Source: Psychrobacter sp. GP33 (GTDB lineage Bacteria; Pseudomonadota; Gammaproteobacteria; Pseudomonadales; Moraxellaceae). Taken from it: a stretch of DNA of 64,000 nucleotides. A program made the position numbers and the translations under genes. The notes under the pieces are model-generated. The model was not told where the DNA came from and searched no databases. It saw nothing but the letters and a program-made list of their open reading frames with translations. The stretch covers positions 62,001 to 126,000 of the forward strand of contig NZ_JACGYX010000006.1 in the NCBI RefSeq assembly GCF_014119005.1, read 5' to 3'. The first letter of the stretch is position 1; each line of letters starts with the position of its first letter. Positions 30,638-41,668 of the stretch are shown one piece after another.

Positions 30638-31519
30638 ATGGCAAACTTAAAAGAAATACGTGCCAAAGTCACCAGTATTCAAAGCACCCAAAAAATTACT
30701 CGCGCCATGCAAATGGTTGCTGCAAGTAAAATGCGCCGTGCTCAAGAGCGCATGGTGGTGGGTCGCCCGTATGCTGATAGTATGCGCCGGGTTATCTCGC
30801 ATTTGGTGCATGCTTCATCCGATTATAAACACCCGTATATGGAAGCGCGTCCGGTTAATAAGGTGGGTTACATCGTTATCACCTCCGACCGCGGACTTGC
30901 TGGTGGCTTGAATATTAATTTATTCAAAGCATTAAGCAAAAATATTAAAACCTATCAAGACCAGTCTGTACACGCTGAATTTGCGGTTATTGGTTCTAAA
31001 GGCGTCAGCTTCTTTAAAAGCTTTGGCGGTAAAGTCACCTCAGCAATCACAGATTATGGTGACAATCCGACTTTTGAGCAGTTAAATGCGCCGGTTCAAG
31101 CAATGCTTGACGACTATAATACGGGCAAAATAGACCGCATTTATGTGGTATATAATCAGTTTATTAATGCCATGACCCAAAAGCCGACGATTACGCAATT
31201 GGTGCCGCTACCAGAAGGTGCATTGAATGATGAAAACAGTGGCATAGAGACTGAATTGAGCTGGGATTATATCTATGAGCCTGATATCGAGACTCTAATT
31301 GATGGTCTGCTTGGACGCTATATTGAATCGATTGTCTATCAAGCAGTCATGGAAAACATTGCCTCTGAGCAGTCGTCGCGTATGGTAGCAATGAAAGCAG
31401 CCACAGATAATGCTGGTGACCTCATTAACGATTTACAGTTGGTTTATAACAAGCTGCGTCAAGCGGCGATTACCCGAGAAATCTCGGAAATCGTTGGCGG
31501 TGCTGCCGCTGTTTCATAA
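30638..31519 (+). CDS. atpG: ATP synthase F1 subunit gamma
   Basis: The central rotor shaft, 293 residues. The N-terminal coiled coil begins [21 protein letters not shown] and is followed by [13 protein letters not shown]. The C-terminal helix ends [15 protein letters not shown], as in all gamma subunits. The ATG at 30638 is used because the family begins with this MA-x-x-KEIR pattern; an upstream in-frame start at 30608 would add ten hydrophobic residues. The 178-bp gap after atpA contains a GGTTGGTTGC/GCAACCAAC pairing across about 50 bases. Confidence 0.97.
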   Translation: MANLKEIRAKVTSIQSTQKITRAMQMVAASKMRRAQERMVVGRPYADSMRRVISHLVHASSDYKHPYMEARPVNKVGYIVITSDRGLAGGLNINLFKALSKNIKTYQDQSVHAEFAVIGSKGVSFFKSFGGKVTSAITDYGDNPTFEQLNAPVQAMLDDYNTGKIDRIYVVYNQFINAMTQKPTITQLVPLPEGALNDENSGIETELSWDYIYEPDIETLIDGLLGRYIESIVYQAVMENIASEQSSRMVAMKAATDNAGDLINDLQLVYNKLRQAAITREISEIVGGAAAVS

Positions 31520-31539
31520 TTGACACCCCCTATATATAG

Positions 31540-32991
<1,452 letters not shown>

Positions 32992-33090
32992 TTGGTTTAC
33001 TTCTCTAAAAATTAGTAAATAGCTCGTAATAGGTCTATTTACTAATACGCATTACCGTTTTCTAGTCGCTTGAATAGTAAGGAGTAAGGG

Positions 33091-33507
33091 ATGGCAACGT
33101 TTCAATGTCGCATCGTAAGTGCCCGTGAAGAGTTATATTCAGGGGAAATCAGCATGTTGATCGCTACGGGTAGCGAAGGCGAAGTTGGTGTCCTACCAGG
33201 TCATACACCACTGATTACCTTACTAAAACCGGGACCGATGCGCGTACAAACTGCTAATGGCGAAGAAGTGGTTATTTATGTGTCAGGCGGTGTATTAGAA
33301 GTACAACCAAAGATGGTCACGGTATTGGCTGATACTGCGACGCGTGCGCATAACCTTGACGAAAGTAAAATCGTTGAAGCTCGTAGGAAAGCAGAGCAAA
33401 TGCTGGTCAATCAATCTGATACCTTGCAAACCAATGCGGCATTAGCATCATTGGCAGAGTCAGTGGCACAGCTACAAACGATTCGTAAATTTAAAAATCG
33501 TGCCTAA
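33091..33507 (+). CDS. atpC: ATP synthase F1 subunit epsilon
   Basis: The inhibitory rotor-foot subunit, 138 residues. The beta-sandwich carries GSEGEVGVLPGHTPLITLLKPG near residues 29-50, and a C-terminal helix-turn-helix (about residues 88-138) holds DESKIVEARRKAEQML. AAGGAGTAAGG precedes the ATG. It is the last gene of the operon and a terminator follows after about 95 bp. Confidence 0.97.
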   Translation: MATFQCRIVSAREELYSGEISMLIATGSEGEVGVLPGHTPLITLLKPGPMRVQTANGEEVVIYVSGGVLEVQPKMVTVLADTATRAHNLDESKIVEARRKAEQMLVNQSDTLQTNAALASLAESVAQLQTIRKFKNRA

Positions 33508-34103
33508 TGGTTGTTTTTAATATTGTTTTTTAAGATTGTGTTAGATTTTACGTACTTTAGCTTATGCGTACTTAAATGATAAATACTTAGCATGATTACC
33601 CAAAAAACCAGCTTATTTTAAGCTGGTTTTTTTTGTTTGTTAAATAGTCATGGCATTTCTATTTTTTTCACCGTTACGATTGGTACTAAACGTAAATCGT
33701 TGATAAGTTAGGGCACATAATATGAGTGATATACTGGTTAATATCTTGTTATTTGGTTATATTATAGGGTAGCCATTATTTGAGTGGTTAATAGAAAGTT
33801 GAGCATAGGTGTTTGGTAATAAAAAGCTCAGCACAAACGAGTTATGTACGTAGCTAAGTATAAAAAACAGTATGTGCTTATCTTTTATCAGCGTAATTAT
33901 CTTAATTATTGGACGCAAACTAACGTTTTAGTCAGTGTTACTTATAGGTTTTGTTAACAATAATAGGCTATAGTATGGGAAGCCACACGTTTGATAGTAT
34001 ACTATGCTACCGCATTTACATCCCTTATATGCATATGAATTATGCCACTTTATTATCCTATTAACTTTTCTTGTTTTACTTCTATATATTAAAGGATATC
34101 ATG
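33508..34103. other. Intergenic region between atpC and rstA
   Basis: This 596-bp stretch holds the atp terminator (33602-33634) and then about 450 bp of AT-rich DNA with the rstA promoter. The 12-bp palindrome ATAGTATACTAT is at 33994-34005, 99 bp before the rstA start, and may be an operator or promoter core. No coding sequence is supported. Confidence 0.55.
33602..33634 (+). terminator. Terminator of the atp operon
   Basis: AAAAAACCAGCT and AGCTGGTTTTTT pair around TATTTTA, with eight Ts. Confidence 0.92.
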
Positions 34104-34820
34104 ATGACAATGAACGAAGACGACAACACACCAAGAATCCTAATTGTTGAGGACGATGAACGCTTAGCCATGTTGACTCAAGATTATTTGGTCAAAAACG
34201 GTTTGGAAGTGGCGATCGAAACTGACGGTAACCGCGCTATTCGCCGTATCGTTAATGAGCAGCCTGATTTGGTGGTGCTCGATGTTATGTTGCCTGGTAG
34301 TGATGGTTTAACGGTATGCCGTGAAGTACGCCCGCATTATCAAAACCCTATTCTGATGTTGACTGCGCGTACTGAAGACATGGATCAGGTATTGGGTTTA
34401 GAGATGGGCGCAGATGATTATGTCGCCAAACCTGCTCAGCCACGTGTTTTGCTCGCTCGTATTCGTGCCTTACTGCGCCGCTCTGAAAACGCGCCATCAG
34501 AAGATGTGCCGCAGCGTTTAGAGTTTGGTGAGTTAATTATTGACAATGGTGGTCGTTCGGTCATGCTTGGCGAAGAATTGGTTGATTTTACCAGTGCTGA
34601 ATATGACTTATTATGGTTGCTTGCTTCTAATGCCGGACGTATCTTGTCGCGTGAAGACATCTTTGAGCGTCTACGTGGTATTGAATATGATGGTCAAGAT
34701 CGCTCTATTGACGTGCGTATTTCGCGTATTCGTCCAAAAATCGGTGATGATCCAGAGAATCCAAAACGTATTAAAACCGTACGCAGTAAAGGTTATTTGT
34801 TCGTTAAAGAAGGCAACTAA
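34104..34820 (+). CDS. rstA: RstA-like response regulator (OmpR family)
   Basis: A 238-residue DNA-binding response regulator. The receiver domain has the acidic pair EDDE near residues 15-18, the phospho-acceptor Asp in VVLDVMLPG near residue 60, and the switch Lys in YVAKPAQP near residue 110. The winged helix ends with LRGIEYDGQDRSIDVRISRIR and KTVRSKGYLFV, which read closest to RstA of E. coli. AAAGGA at 34091-34096 sets the start at 34104; the ATG three bases earlier would be too close. The kinase gene follows after a terminator. Confidence 0.92.
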   Translation: MTMNEDDNTPRILIVEDDERLAMLTQDYLVKNGLEVAIETDGNRAIRRIVNEQPDLVVLDVMLPGSDGLTVCREVRPHYQNPILMLTARTEDMDQVLGLEMGADDYVAKPAQPRVLLARIRALLRRSENAPSEDVPQRLEFGELIIDNGGRSVMLGEELVDFTSAEYDLLWLLASNAGRILSREDIFERLRGIEYDGQDRSIDVRISRIRPKIGDDPENPKRIKTVRSKGYLFVKEGN

Positions 34821-34936
34821 TTTACGCTATTGCTATTAGTCATTAATATGATTGCTTTAGCAGTAATGGTTTAAATAATATAACCTATTTGCTAGGTAAA
34901 TATCATAAGTCATTCTAAAGCTGTTCTAATATCACG

Positions 34937-34963
34937 AAAAACCAGCACTATGCTGGTTTTTTT
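34937..34963 (+). terminator. Terminator between rstA and rstB
   Basis: AAAACCAGCA, loop CTA, TGCTGGTTTTTTT. It lies 117 bp after rstA and 142 bp before the rstB start, so the two halves of this two-component system are not simply co-transcribed. Confidence 0.88.
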
Positions 34964-35104
34964 ATGGGTGGAGGTTAATTTTTGTCCTTGATCGTCTGGT
35001 TATGTGGTTTAATTGAGCGTTAGCGTTCAGGCGCTAAGATTGATTAAAGCGATCCTGATTATTTGGTCATTATATTATTATCTACTAGGTTGGTTACGTC
35101 ACGT

Positions 35105-36787
35105 ATGTCATTAATCTCTTCTTTAAAACACAGTATCTTCGTGCGTATTTACGCTGGGCTATTGATTGTCTGTTTGTGTGTGGCACTATTTGCGCAATTA
35201 TTGATGGAGACAATCAATAAGGAGCGGGTACAGTCATACCGCGAGAATATGGCGACCGGGGCTTTTTATCTGATTAGCCAAGGTATTGATCGTCAGGATA
35301 GCAAATCTCAGCGCGATTATTGGTTATCAGATGCCAGCAGTTTATTTGGCTCAAAGTTTCATATTGTACCTTTACAGCAGGTAAATTTTAGCTCTAGTGA
35401 GCTACGTCGGTTTGAGAAAGGCGAGACAGTCGTTCGCTACGACAACAAGAAAAATTATGCCGATGTCTATCATCGTTTGCAAGAGCGTGATGTTGCACTG
35501 ACGGTTAGAATAGCGCAGGTTACTGAGCAGCAGGTGCGCGCTTTGGCAGTATTTTTACTCGATGATATGTCTTACTATACGACCCTATCGGCTAAGCGCG
35601 CCCGTTTGGTAGATTTAGAAGATAAGTTTCCCTTTCCGCTAGCACTTGAAGGGGTGAATGACCTTAATCTAGATAGTGATCAATTAGCACGCTTGCGCCG
35701 TGATGAAGTGGTTATTTTATTTCAAGATACCAGCACCAGTCAAAGTAACTCTTCCATTCGAATTATTGTGCCATCAGAAATTAATGATATGGCAATTTTA
35801 ATGGGTCCGATACCACTGTTTAATTGGTTTCCACTCAATCTTATTATCAGTATGGTACTGATTAGTATGTTCTTAATTAGCTTAGGCGTGTATGCGTTAA
35901 TTTTCCCGCTTGAACGTAAATTACAACTGATTCAGGTCGGGGTAAATGAGGTCAGTCAAGGTAATCTTGACAGTCAAGTACAGGTTATTGGGCAAGATGA
36001 AATTGCGCGCTTGTCTGCCACGTTCAATGCTATGACCTCACATATCAAACGCTTGATTGAGTCGCAACGTGAGCTGACGCGTGCGGTATCTCATGAGTTG
36101 CGTACGCCTGTGGCACGTATTCGTTTTGCAGTCGATATGCTGGCAGATACGGACGATGAAGATTCGCGTTTTATGCAGCGTGATTATATCGATGAAGATA
36201 TTGAGGCGCTTAATGGTCTTATCGATGAGATTTTGACCTACGCAAAACTGGAAGAAGGCTCTCCAAAACTAGATCTTGAACCGGTTAATTTTAAAGAGTT
36301 GATTGAGCAAATCGTACGCGAGACTAATGCGTTAGGTAAAGATATTAAAATTATCGGCAAGCCACCAAGTTCGAAAGTGACAGCAATTGCAGATCGCCGC
36401 TACTTGCACCGCGTGATTCAAAACCTTGCGGGTAATGCGCTGCGTTATGCTGAGTCAACCATTATCATCAGTGCTGGGGTAAGAAAGGGTAATGCTTTTG
36501 TTTGTGTTGAAGATGATGGACACGGTATATCAGAAGCTGACAGAGAAAAAGTGTTTATTCCCTTCTCGCGCTTGGATGATAGTCGGACACGAGCTTCAGG
36601 CGGTTACGGGCTAGGCTTATCGATTGTGTCACGGATTGCCTTTTGGTTTAGTGGCAATATGAAGGTCGATGAGAGTCCAGAGCTGAGTGGTGCCCGTTTT
36701 ACCATGACATGGCCAGTCAAGCCATTAACACAGACGATAGCAGCGGATGAAATTACTCAAGAGCAAAGCGAACGTACTTTTGGTTAA
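35105..36787 (+). CDS. rstB: RstB-like sensor histidine kinase
   Basis: A 560-residue inner-membrane sensor kinase. A membrane helix lies at about residues 14-34, then a periplasmic domain of about 215 residues, a second helix near 250-272, a HAMP domain, the H-box SHELRTPVARIRF with His near residue 330, the N-box NLAGNALRYAE, and the ATP-lid motifs DDGHGIS and GGYGLGLSIV. Domain order matches RstB, the partner of the preceding RstA. The ATG at 35105 is preferred to the longer frame from 35063. A 59-residue membrane-protein gene follows and probably shares the transcript. Confidence 0.93.
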   Translation: MSLISSLKHSIFVRIYAGLLIVCLCVALFAQLLMETINKERVQSYRENMATGAFYLISQGIDRQDSKSQRDYWLSDASSLFGSKFHIVPLQQVNFSSSELRRFEKGETVVRYDNKKNYADVYHRLQERDVALTVRIAQVTEQQVRALAVFLLDDMSYYTTLSAKRARLVDLEDKFPFPLALEGVNDLNLDSDQLARLRRDEVVILFQDTSTSQSNSSIRIIVPSEINDMAILMGPIPLFNWFPLNLIISMVLISMFLISLGVYALIFPLERKLQLIQVGVNEVSQGNLDSQVQVIGQDEIARLSATFNAMTSHIKRLIESQRELTRAVSHELRTPVARIRFAVDMLADTDDEDSRFMQRDYIDEDIEALNGLIDEILTYAKLEEGSPKLDLEPVNFKELIEQIVRETNALGKDIKIIGKPPSSKVTAIADRRYLHRVIQNLAGNALRYAESTIIISAGVRKGNAFVCVEDDGHGISEADREKVFIPFSRLDDSRTRASGGYGLGLSIVSRIAFWFSGNMKVDESPELSGARFTMTWPVKPLTQTIAADEITQEQSERTFG

Positions 36788-36852
36788 GTTAATTTTAGTT
36801 TAATGTATTTTTTGTCGTTTTAATTGATATTGATAGAGTAGGAAAAAAGATA

Positions 36853-37032
36853 ATGCCGTATTTATTTGGTGGGTTGGTGTTACTAAATGCCGCAACGCTG
36901 GGTTATTATTTGTTTCTTCAGCAACCAAGCACCTCGAAAAGTTTTCAGGACGTACAAAATTCATTGATTTTACCTGTAGCGTTTACCAATAGCGCTGAAT
37001 TTATCCCACCTGTTATTGGTAGTGAAGAATAA
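36853..37032 (+). CDS. Small single-pass membrane protein, 59 residues, downstream of rstB
   Basis: I do not recognise this protein. It opens with a hydrophobic helix (PYLFGGLVLLNAATLGYYLF, residues 2-21) followed by a polar tail of about 38 residues that ends GSEE. An AGGAAAA site lies eight bases before the ATG. It starts 65 bp after rstB and a strong terminator follows 36 bp after its stop, so it is very likely the last gene of the rstB transcript. The topology suggests a short cytoplasmic start, or the reverse, with the tail on the other side. A role as an accessory or feedback partner of the kinase is inference only. Confidence 0.72.
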   Translation: MPYLFGGLVLLNAATLGYYLFLQQPSTSKSFQDVQNSLILPVAFTNSAEFIPPVIGSEE

Positions 37033-37068
37033 GATTGCAAATATACAGTCAATGAGTAATCTCTAATG

Positions 37069-37103
37069 AAGGCGTAAGGTATATATTATCTTACGCCTTT
37101 TAT
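37069..37103 (+). terminator. Terminator after rstB and the small membrane protein
   Basis: AAGGCGTAAG and CTTACGCCTT form a perfect 10-bp stem with an 11-base loop and a T-rich tail. It lies between convergent rstB-small gene and envZ. Confidence 0.88.
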
Positions 37104-37176
37104 ATTTAAAGATAGTGTAGATGCTAGGGCGAATGCCTTTATCACTTACTGATGATTCTTACACTTATATTTTCAC

Positions 37177-38622
37177 TTAGTTATCAAGTGCTGCTTGAGT
37201 AAGTGTATCGGTCTTCGGCGCTTCCTCATCCTCTATTTTAGATATCAGGGGAATATGTACACAGACTTGTAAACCGCCCTGTGGATGGTTGATGGCTTCA
37301 ACCGTACCATGATGGAGCCGTGCGATACGGCTGACAATGGCTAAGCCAAGTCCACTCCCTTGAGTGGTACGAGCCGTCTCACCGCGCTCAAAAGGCTGCA
37401 TAATACGCTCTAATTGATCTTCCGCAACCCCATCACCGCAGTCGCGTACGCAGATAATCAATTGCTCTTGCGCCTCTTTATTGACCACATTTTCATTAAT
37501 TATTTCTTCATCAGTTTCATCAACTATCGGCACAATAGTGGCTGACAAGTAAATCGGCGGTTTACCATAACGATTGGCATTGTTAACCAAGTTAATAATC
37601 AAGCGTTTGATGGACAACGGACGTACTGGCACTACTTTAAGATTTTCTGACTGGTAAATAAATTTCATCGGCGCAAACTGCACCATTACCTCTTTAAATA
37701 TCGTATCCAAATCAGTCAAGCGCATCGGCTCATCGGAACCGTCTTTCATAAAGGAAATAAATTGCTCCAAGATGGCATCCATATCTTCAATATCATAGAT
37801 CAATCCTTCGCGAAAGAAGTCATCCGGTAGCATCTCCGCCGTCAAGCGCATGCGAGTCAGTGGGGTACGCAAATCGTGAGAAATGCCAGCAAGCATAATA
37901 GTACGCTCTTTTTGGGATTGATTGAGCGTGGTAAACATACGATTGAACGCCATATTAACCTGGCGGATTTCCGTAGATCCACTATGCGTTGGCAGGGTCG
38001 TAGCATGACCCAAACGAATATAATTGGTCGCCGCACGCTGCAAATGCCGCAGCGGACGATTGAGCTGCTGCGACAATAAAATAATGGTTAACAGCGTTAA
38101 AATGGGCAGACCGAGCAAAAATAACAATAATAGAGGCGTGCTATATTGTGAGTAATAAATCACCGATTCGCGAATCCAAAAGCTCGTATCACGGCTGTCT
38201 TGCACCCATAACTGCGGGGTTGGTTTGAATTTAAAATAAACCTCAGCTGGACGTCCAAGCTGGGCGCTAATCTCACGCTGCAATACATTGGTAAACATGC
38301 CCACAAATGGCTTATCTTCAACTTCAGGAAATTCACTGACCGTATCTACCACGGTTACATGCGAATGTTGATAAAACCACTGGCGTACTTCTGGCTGGTC
38401 GCGCCAGTCCTTTTTAATACTATTGATGAGTTGCAGCTCACTGGTCAAATAGCGTGCATGGGTTTTTAATTCGGGCAAATACAAACTGCGCCAAAAAAAC
38501 CAAAGCGATAAGCCCACACTGATAAGCACAATAAAAGCGACTGCAGTTGTTGTTATACCGCTGTGCGAGTAACTCAAAGACAAACGTTTGGCGGCACGCT
38601 TGGTTATAGGTGGGGTGGTCAT
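37177..38622 (-). CDS. envZ: EnvZ-like osmosensor histidine kinase
   Basis: A 481-residue inner-membrane kinase. Membrane helices lie at about residues 24-46 and 165-188, with a periplasmic domain between that includes the EnvZ-like LGRPAEVYFKF. A HAMP region follows, then the H-box AGISHDLRTPLTRMRLTAEM with His near residue 247, nearly identical to EnvZ. Further motifs are RPLSIKRLIINLVNNANRYG and GSGLGLAIVSRIA. An acidic insert (VDETDEEIINENVVNKEAQEQ) interrupts the ATPase domain near residue 375. The usual ompR partner is not next to it; rpsP is divergent on one side and rstB convergent on the other. Confidence 0.92.
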   Translation of the reverse strand: MTTPPITKRAAKRLSLSYSHSGITTTAVAFIVLISVGLSLWFFWRSLYLPELKTHARYLTSELQLINSIKKDWRDQPEVRQWFYQHSHVTVVDTVSEFPEVEDKPFVGMFTNVLQREISAQLGRPAEVYFKFKPTPQLWVQDSRDTSFWIRESVIYYSQYSTPLLLLFLLGLPILTLLTIILLSQQLNRPLRHLQRAATNYIRLGHATTLPTHSGSTEIRQVNMAFNRMFTTLNQSQKERTIMLAGISHDLRTPLTRMRLTAEMLPDDFFREGLIYDIEDMDAILEQFISFMKDGSDEPMRLTDLDTIFKEVMVQFAPMKFIYQSENLKVVPVRPLSIKRLIINLVNNANRYGKPPIYLSATIVPIVDETDEEIINENVVNKEAQEQLIICVRDCGDGVAEDQLERIMQPFERGETARTTQGSGLGLAIVSRIARLHHGTVEAINHPQGGLQVCVHIPLISKIEDEEAPKTDTLTQAALDN

Positions 38623-38981
38623 AAGGCTTACTCTTACAGTGATGATAACCAGGTATGGGTGATAATATCGATAAATGGACAGCTATCAGGCAAAGTATAG
38701 TGCAATCATTGCTAATGCGCCATGTAAATACAGCGCGTCACTTAATGATAGAAAGTGCCAAAACAGACATTACATTGGTAAGAGCCTTCACATAAATATT
38801 GATATCAATAAGGATAACTTTAGGTCTAAGATCTCTCAATAATTAGTCAAAATCTAAGCTAGTAATCGCCTTTAAACCCTTGTTATAAAATAATTAAATA
38901 AACAATGTTTATATTTTCAATAAATTAAAACTATGATATAATTATGCCCTTTTTGGTATACCTGCGAAAGAGAGAATTCAC
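38623..38981. other. Divergent promoter region between envZ and rpsP
   Basis: This 359-bp AT-rich region contains the rpsP promoter and a 14-bp palindrome TATTGATATCAATA near 38795-38808. No coding sequence is evident. Confidence 0.55.
38915..38943 (+). promoter_or_regulatory. Probable sigma-70 promoter of rpsP-rimM-trmD-rplS
   Basis: TTTTCA, 17 bases, TATAAT. Transcription would start near 38950, leaving a leader of about 30 bases with an AAAGAGAG ribosome site before rpsP. Confidence 0.6.
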
Positions 38982-39251
38982 ATGGTTGTTATTCGTTTAG
39001 CACGGGGCGGTGCCAAGAAACGCCCATTTTATCAAGTAGTTGTTGCTGACCAACGCCGCGCGCGTGATGGCCGCTACATTGAAAACATCGGCTTTTTTAA
39101 TCCGCTCGCTAAAGAGTCTGAAGAAGCAGTACGCCTAAATATGGAAGCGTACAATGCGTGGATCGCTAAAGGTGCACAACCTTCAGATCGCGTGGCTTCA
39201 TTAGCAAAAGCTTACAACAAGTCTGCTGCTCAAACTGAAGCAACTGCTTAA
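38982..39251 (+). CDS. rpsP: 30S ribosomal protein S16
   Basis: An 89-residue small-subunit protein needed for 30S assembly. The family opening [19 protein letters not shown] and [14 protein letters not shown] are unmistakable. The C-terminal tail is Ala, Thr and Ser-rich. It heads the conserved order rpsP-rimM-trmD-rplS. ffh, often found just upstream in other gammaproteobacteria, is not here. Confidence 0.98.
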   Translation: MVVIRLARGGAKKRPFYQVVVADQRRARDGRYIENIGFFNPLAKESEEAVRLNMEAYNAWIAKGAQPSDRVASLAKAYNKSAAQTEATA

Positions 39252-39425
39252 GTTTAACTGGCATTATACTGGTAACGCATTTATTGCGTCCATCAGTTGG
39301 CTTTAGTATACATAGCGTAGCTGGTCTGACCGGTGTACGCCATTAACTGTTTATTGCTATGCGTAGATTGTTAGGTTTTTAACAGTCTTTTATTATTTAC
39401 TGCTGTTTATCTCAGGTTAGCCGTT

Positions 39426-39959
39426 ATGTCATCTGTTCCAGACGCCAATACCCTTATGAAAATCGCTCAGCTTAAGAAGCCTTATGGCATCAAAGGCTGG
39501 CTTTGGGTGTTTAGCGATACCGATGAGCATGCGGATATCTTTGCTATTAAACAGTGGTGGATGAAAACGGCTACTGGTCTAAAGCCATTAACAGTCAAAG
39601 CATGGCGCGAGCAAGGCACAGGACTTGTGGCTCAGTTTGAGCAAGTTCCTGACCGTAATATCGCTGAAACCATGAACGGTGTGACGATTTGGGTCGCAAA
39701 AGACGTGTTGCCAGAGCCCAACGAAGACGAATATTATTGGTCGGATTTAGTTGGAATGCAGGTGAAAAATGAGCAAGACGAATATTTGGGTGACATCACC
39801 GAGATGTTTGAAACTGGCGCTCATGACATCATGCGTGTGGCAGCAACCGCGAACAGTTTAGATAATGAAGAGCGGTTGATACCTTGGCATAAGCAAACCG
39901 TGCTCACCGTCGATGTGGCAGCGAAAACGGTCGTTGTCGCTTGGCAAAGCGATTATTAA
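39426..39959 (+). CDS. rimM: RimM, 16S rRNA processing protein
   Basis: A 177-residue 30S maturation factor that binds S19 and helps form the 16S rRNA head. The N-terminal barrel has LKKPYGIKGWLWVFSDTDE near residue 17, and the PRC-barrel part has YYWSDLVGMQVKNE and GAHDIMRV, ending LIPWHKQTVLTVDV. It follows rpsP after 174 bp; the spacer contains an ACGCA/TGCGT hairpin. trmD is next. Confidence 0.96.
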   Translation: MSSVPDANTLMKIAQLKKPYGIKGWLWVFSDTDEHADIFAIKQWWMKTATGLKPLTVKAWREQGTGLVAQFEQVPDRNIAETMNGVTIWVAKDVLPEPNEDEYYWSDLVGMQVKNEQDEYLGDITEMFETGAHDIMRVAATANSLDNEERLIPWHKQTVLTVDVAAKTVVVAWQSDY

Positions 39960-40034
39960 TATAAGCTGTTCATTCAAGTTTATTAATACAGACTTGAAGG
40001 TGTAATAGTCAAGTTGCCTTGATGTGGGATTCAG

Positions 40035-40802
40035 ATGTATTTTGCCGTGATTAGTATTTTTCCTGAGATGTTTGCAACGATTCGTGAGTTTGGTATCACG
40101 GGGAGAGCAGTCTCTCAGGAGCAAGTCACGATTGAATGCATCAATCCGCGTGATTATACCACTGATAATTATCGCCGTATTGATGAGCGCCCGTATGGTG
40201 GCGGTCCTGGCATGGTGATGATGGCTGAGCCATTATCTAAAGCCATTAAGGATGCGCGCTTGCGAGCAAGTCAACATGGTTGCCGTATGGATAAAGTGCA
40301 TTGTCCTGTGATTTATATGTCACCGCAAGGGCAGACGCTGAGTGAGAATAGCGTGGTCAGCATGGCTGAGTATTATGACGGCATGATTATATTATGTGGT
40401 CGTTACGAAGGCATTGATGAGCGCCTATTGTCACAGTATGTCGATATGGAAGTGTCATTGGGTGATTATGTACTGACCGGTGGTGAGCTGCCAGCGATGG
40501 TGCTTATGGATAGTGTGATACGTCGTCTGCCTGATATTATGGGTGATGATAAGTCAGCTGAGCAAGACTCGTTCGTCGATGGCTTGCTTGACTGTCCACA
40601 TTATACTAAGCCGCATGAGTTTGCTGGTATGGCAGTACCTGAAGTTTTGCTGTCAGGACATCATGCCAATATCGCTCAGTGGCGCTTTGCTCAGCAAGTC
40701 GAGCGCACGCAAACGCGGCGCCCTGATTTATGGCAAGCGTTCACGCCATCGGTGCAGCAGGCTAAATGGCTAAAAGCTTTGGCGAAAGCAGCTAAAAAAT
40801 AG
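40035..40802 (+). CDS. trmD: TrmD, tRNA (guanine37-N1) methyltransferase
   Basis: The SPOUT-class enzyme that methylates G37 beside the anticodon of tRNAs reading CNN and GGG-type codons and so prevents frameshifting. It has 255 residues. The trefoil-knot motifs are seen: [12 protein letters not shown] near residue 54, [14 protein letters not shown] near residue 116, and [13 protein letters not shown] near residue 141. [12 protein letters not shown] follows. It begins 75 bp after rimM. Confidence 0.98.
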   Translation: MYFAVISIFPEMFATIREFGITGRAVSQEQVTIECINPRDYTTDNYRRIDERPYGGGPGMVMMAEPLSKAIKDARLRASQHGCRMDKVHCPVIYMSPQGQTLSENSVVSMAEYYDGMIILCGRYEGIDERLLSQYVDMEVSLGDYVLTGGELPAMVLMDSVIRRLPDIMGDDKSAEQDSFVDGLLDCPHYTKPHEFAGMAVPEVLLSGHHANIAQWRFAQQVERTQTRRPDLWQAFTPSVQQAKWLKALAKAAKK

Positions 40803-41014
40803 CTTGATAGCTTATGATTTAAATCGTGCCGTCATTTAAACGCTCAATAAACAGTTAATCAGTAAAATTTTAAGCTGCATAAAACAGGTCATACCATAAT
40901 GGCCGTTTGCTACCCCCATTTATGTTGTATCTTATGAAAAAAAGATATGATTACTTATTACAAACAGGTGATATGCGCATAGCCTCTATTATCTAATGTG
41001 AGGAGATAACTCTC

Positions 41015-41407
41015 ATGAGCAACAAGCATCCATTGGTTCAAGTCATTGAAAACGCTCAAATTATTGAACGTCCAAGCTTTGGCCCTGGCGACACTGTCGT
41101 CGTTCAAGTAAAAGTACGTGAAGGCGAACGTGAGCGTTTACAGGCTTTTGAAGGCGTTGTTATTGCTAAGCGTAACCGCGGTTTAAACTCTGCGTTTACT
41201 GTACGTAAAATTTCAAGCGGTGTTGGTGTTGAGCGTGCATTCCAGTTGCATTCACCTATCATTGAAAGCATTGAAGTGAAACGCCGTGGCGCTGTTCGCC
41301 GTGCGAAACTATACTACTTACGTGAGCGTTCTGGTAAATCAGCACGTATCCGCGAAAAGTTGGTTGCTCGTGCTCCTAAAGCTGCTCAGAAAAAAGCTGA
41401 CGCTTAG
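41015..41407 (+). CDS. rplS: 50S ribosomal protein L19
   Basis: A 130-residue large-subunit protein at the 30S-50S interface. [19 protein letters not shown] near residue 19 and [29 protein letters not shown] sequence follow the family closely. The Lys and Ala-rich C-terminus is slightly longer than in E. coli (115 residues). GAGGAG precedes the ATG. It closes the four-gene unit, with a terminator about 170 bp downstream. Confidence 0.98.
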   Translation: MSNKHPLVQVIENAQIIERPSFGPGDTVVVQVKVREGERERLQAFEGVVIAKRNRGLNSAFTVRKISSGVGVERAFQLHSPIIESIEVKRRGAVRRAKLYYLRERSGKSARIREKLVARAPKAAQKKADA

Positions 41408-41573
41408 AGTACATTAGGTATCTGAGTCTCACCCTTTAGGTTAATGCCTATTGCTGATATTCGATACCGCTACCAAGTCCTCTACTATTGTAGAACTTGG
41501 CAAGCAAGCAAAAGTAGATACAAGCCCTTATTCATAGGTTTATCATATAAATAAGTAGGCGTACCAAAAAAGA

Positions 41574-41613
41574 CAAAACCCCAATCTGTGCTGATGCCAG
41601 ATTGGGGTTTTTG
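41574..41613 (+). terminator. Terminator after rplS
   Basis: AAAACCCCAATCT and AGATTGGGGTTTTT pair around an 11-base loop. It lies between the convergent rplS and the DUF4442 gene. Confidence 0.9.
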
Positions 41614-41668
41614 TATGTGTGGGTTTTAATTTTATGTACAGCTTTTAATAATAAAAACTGTGACTTTG

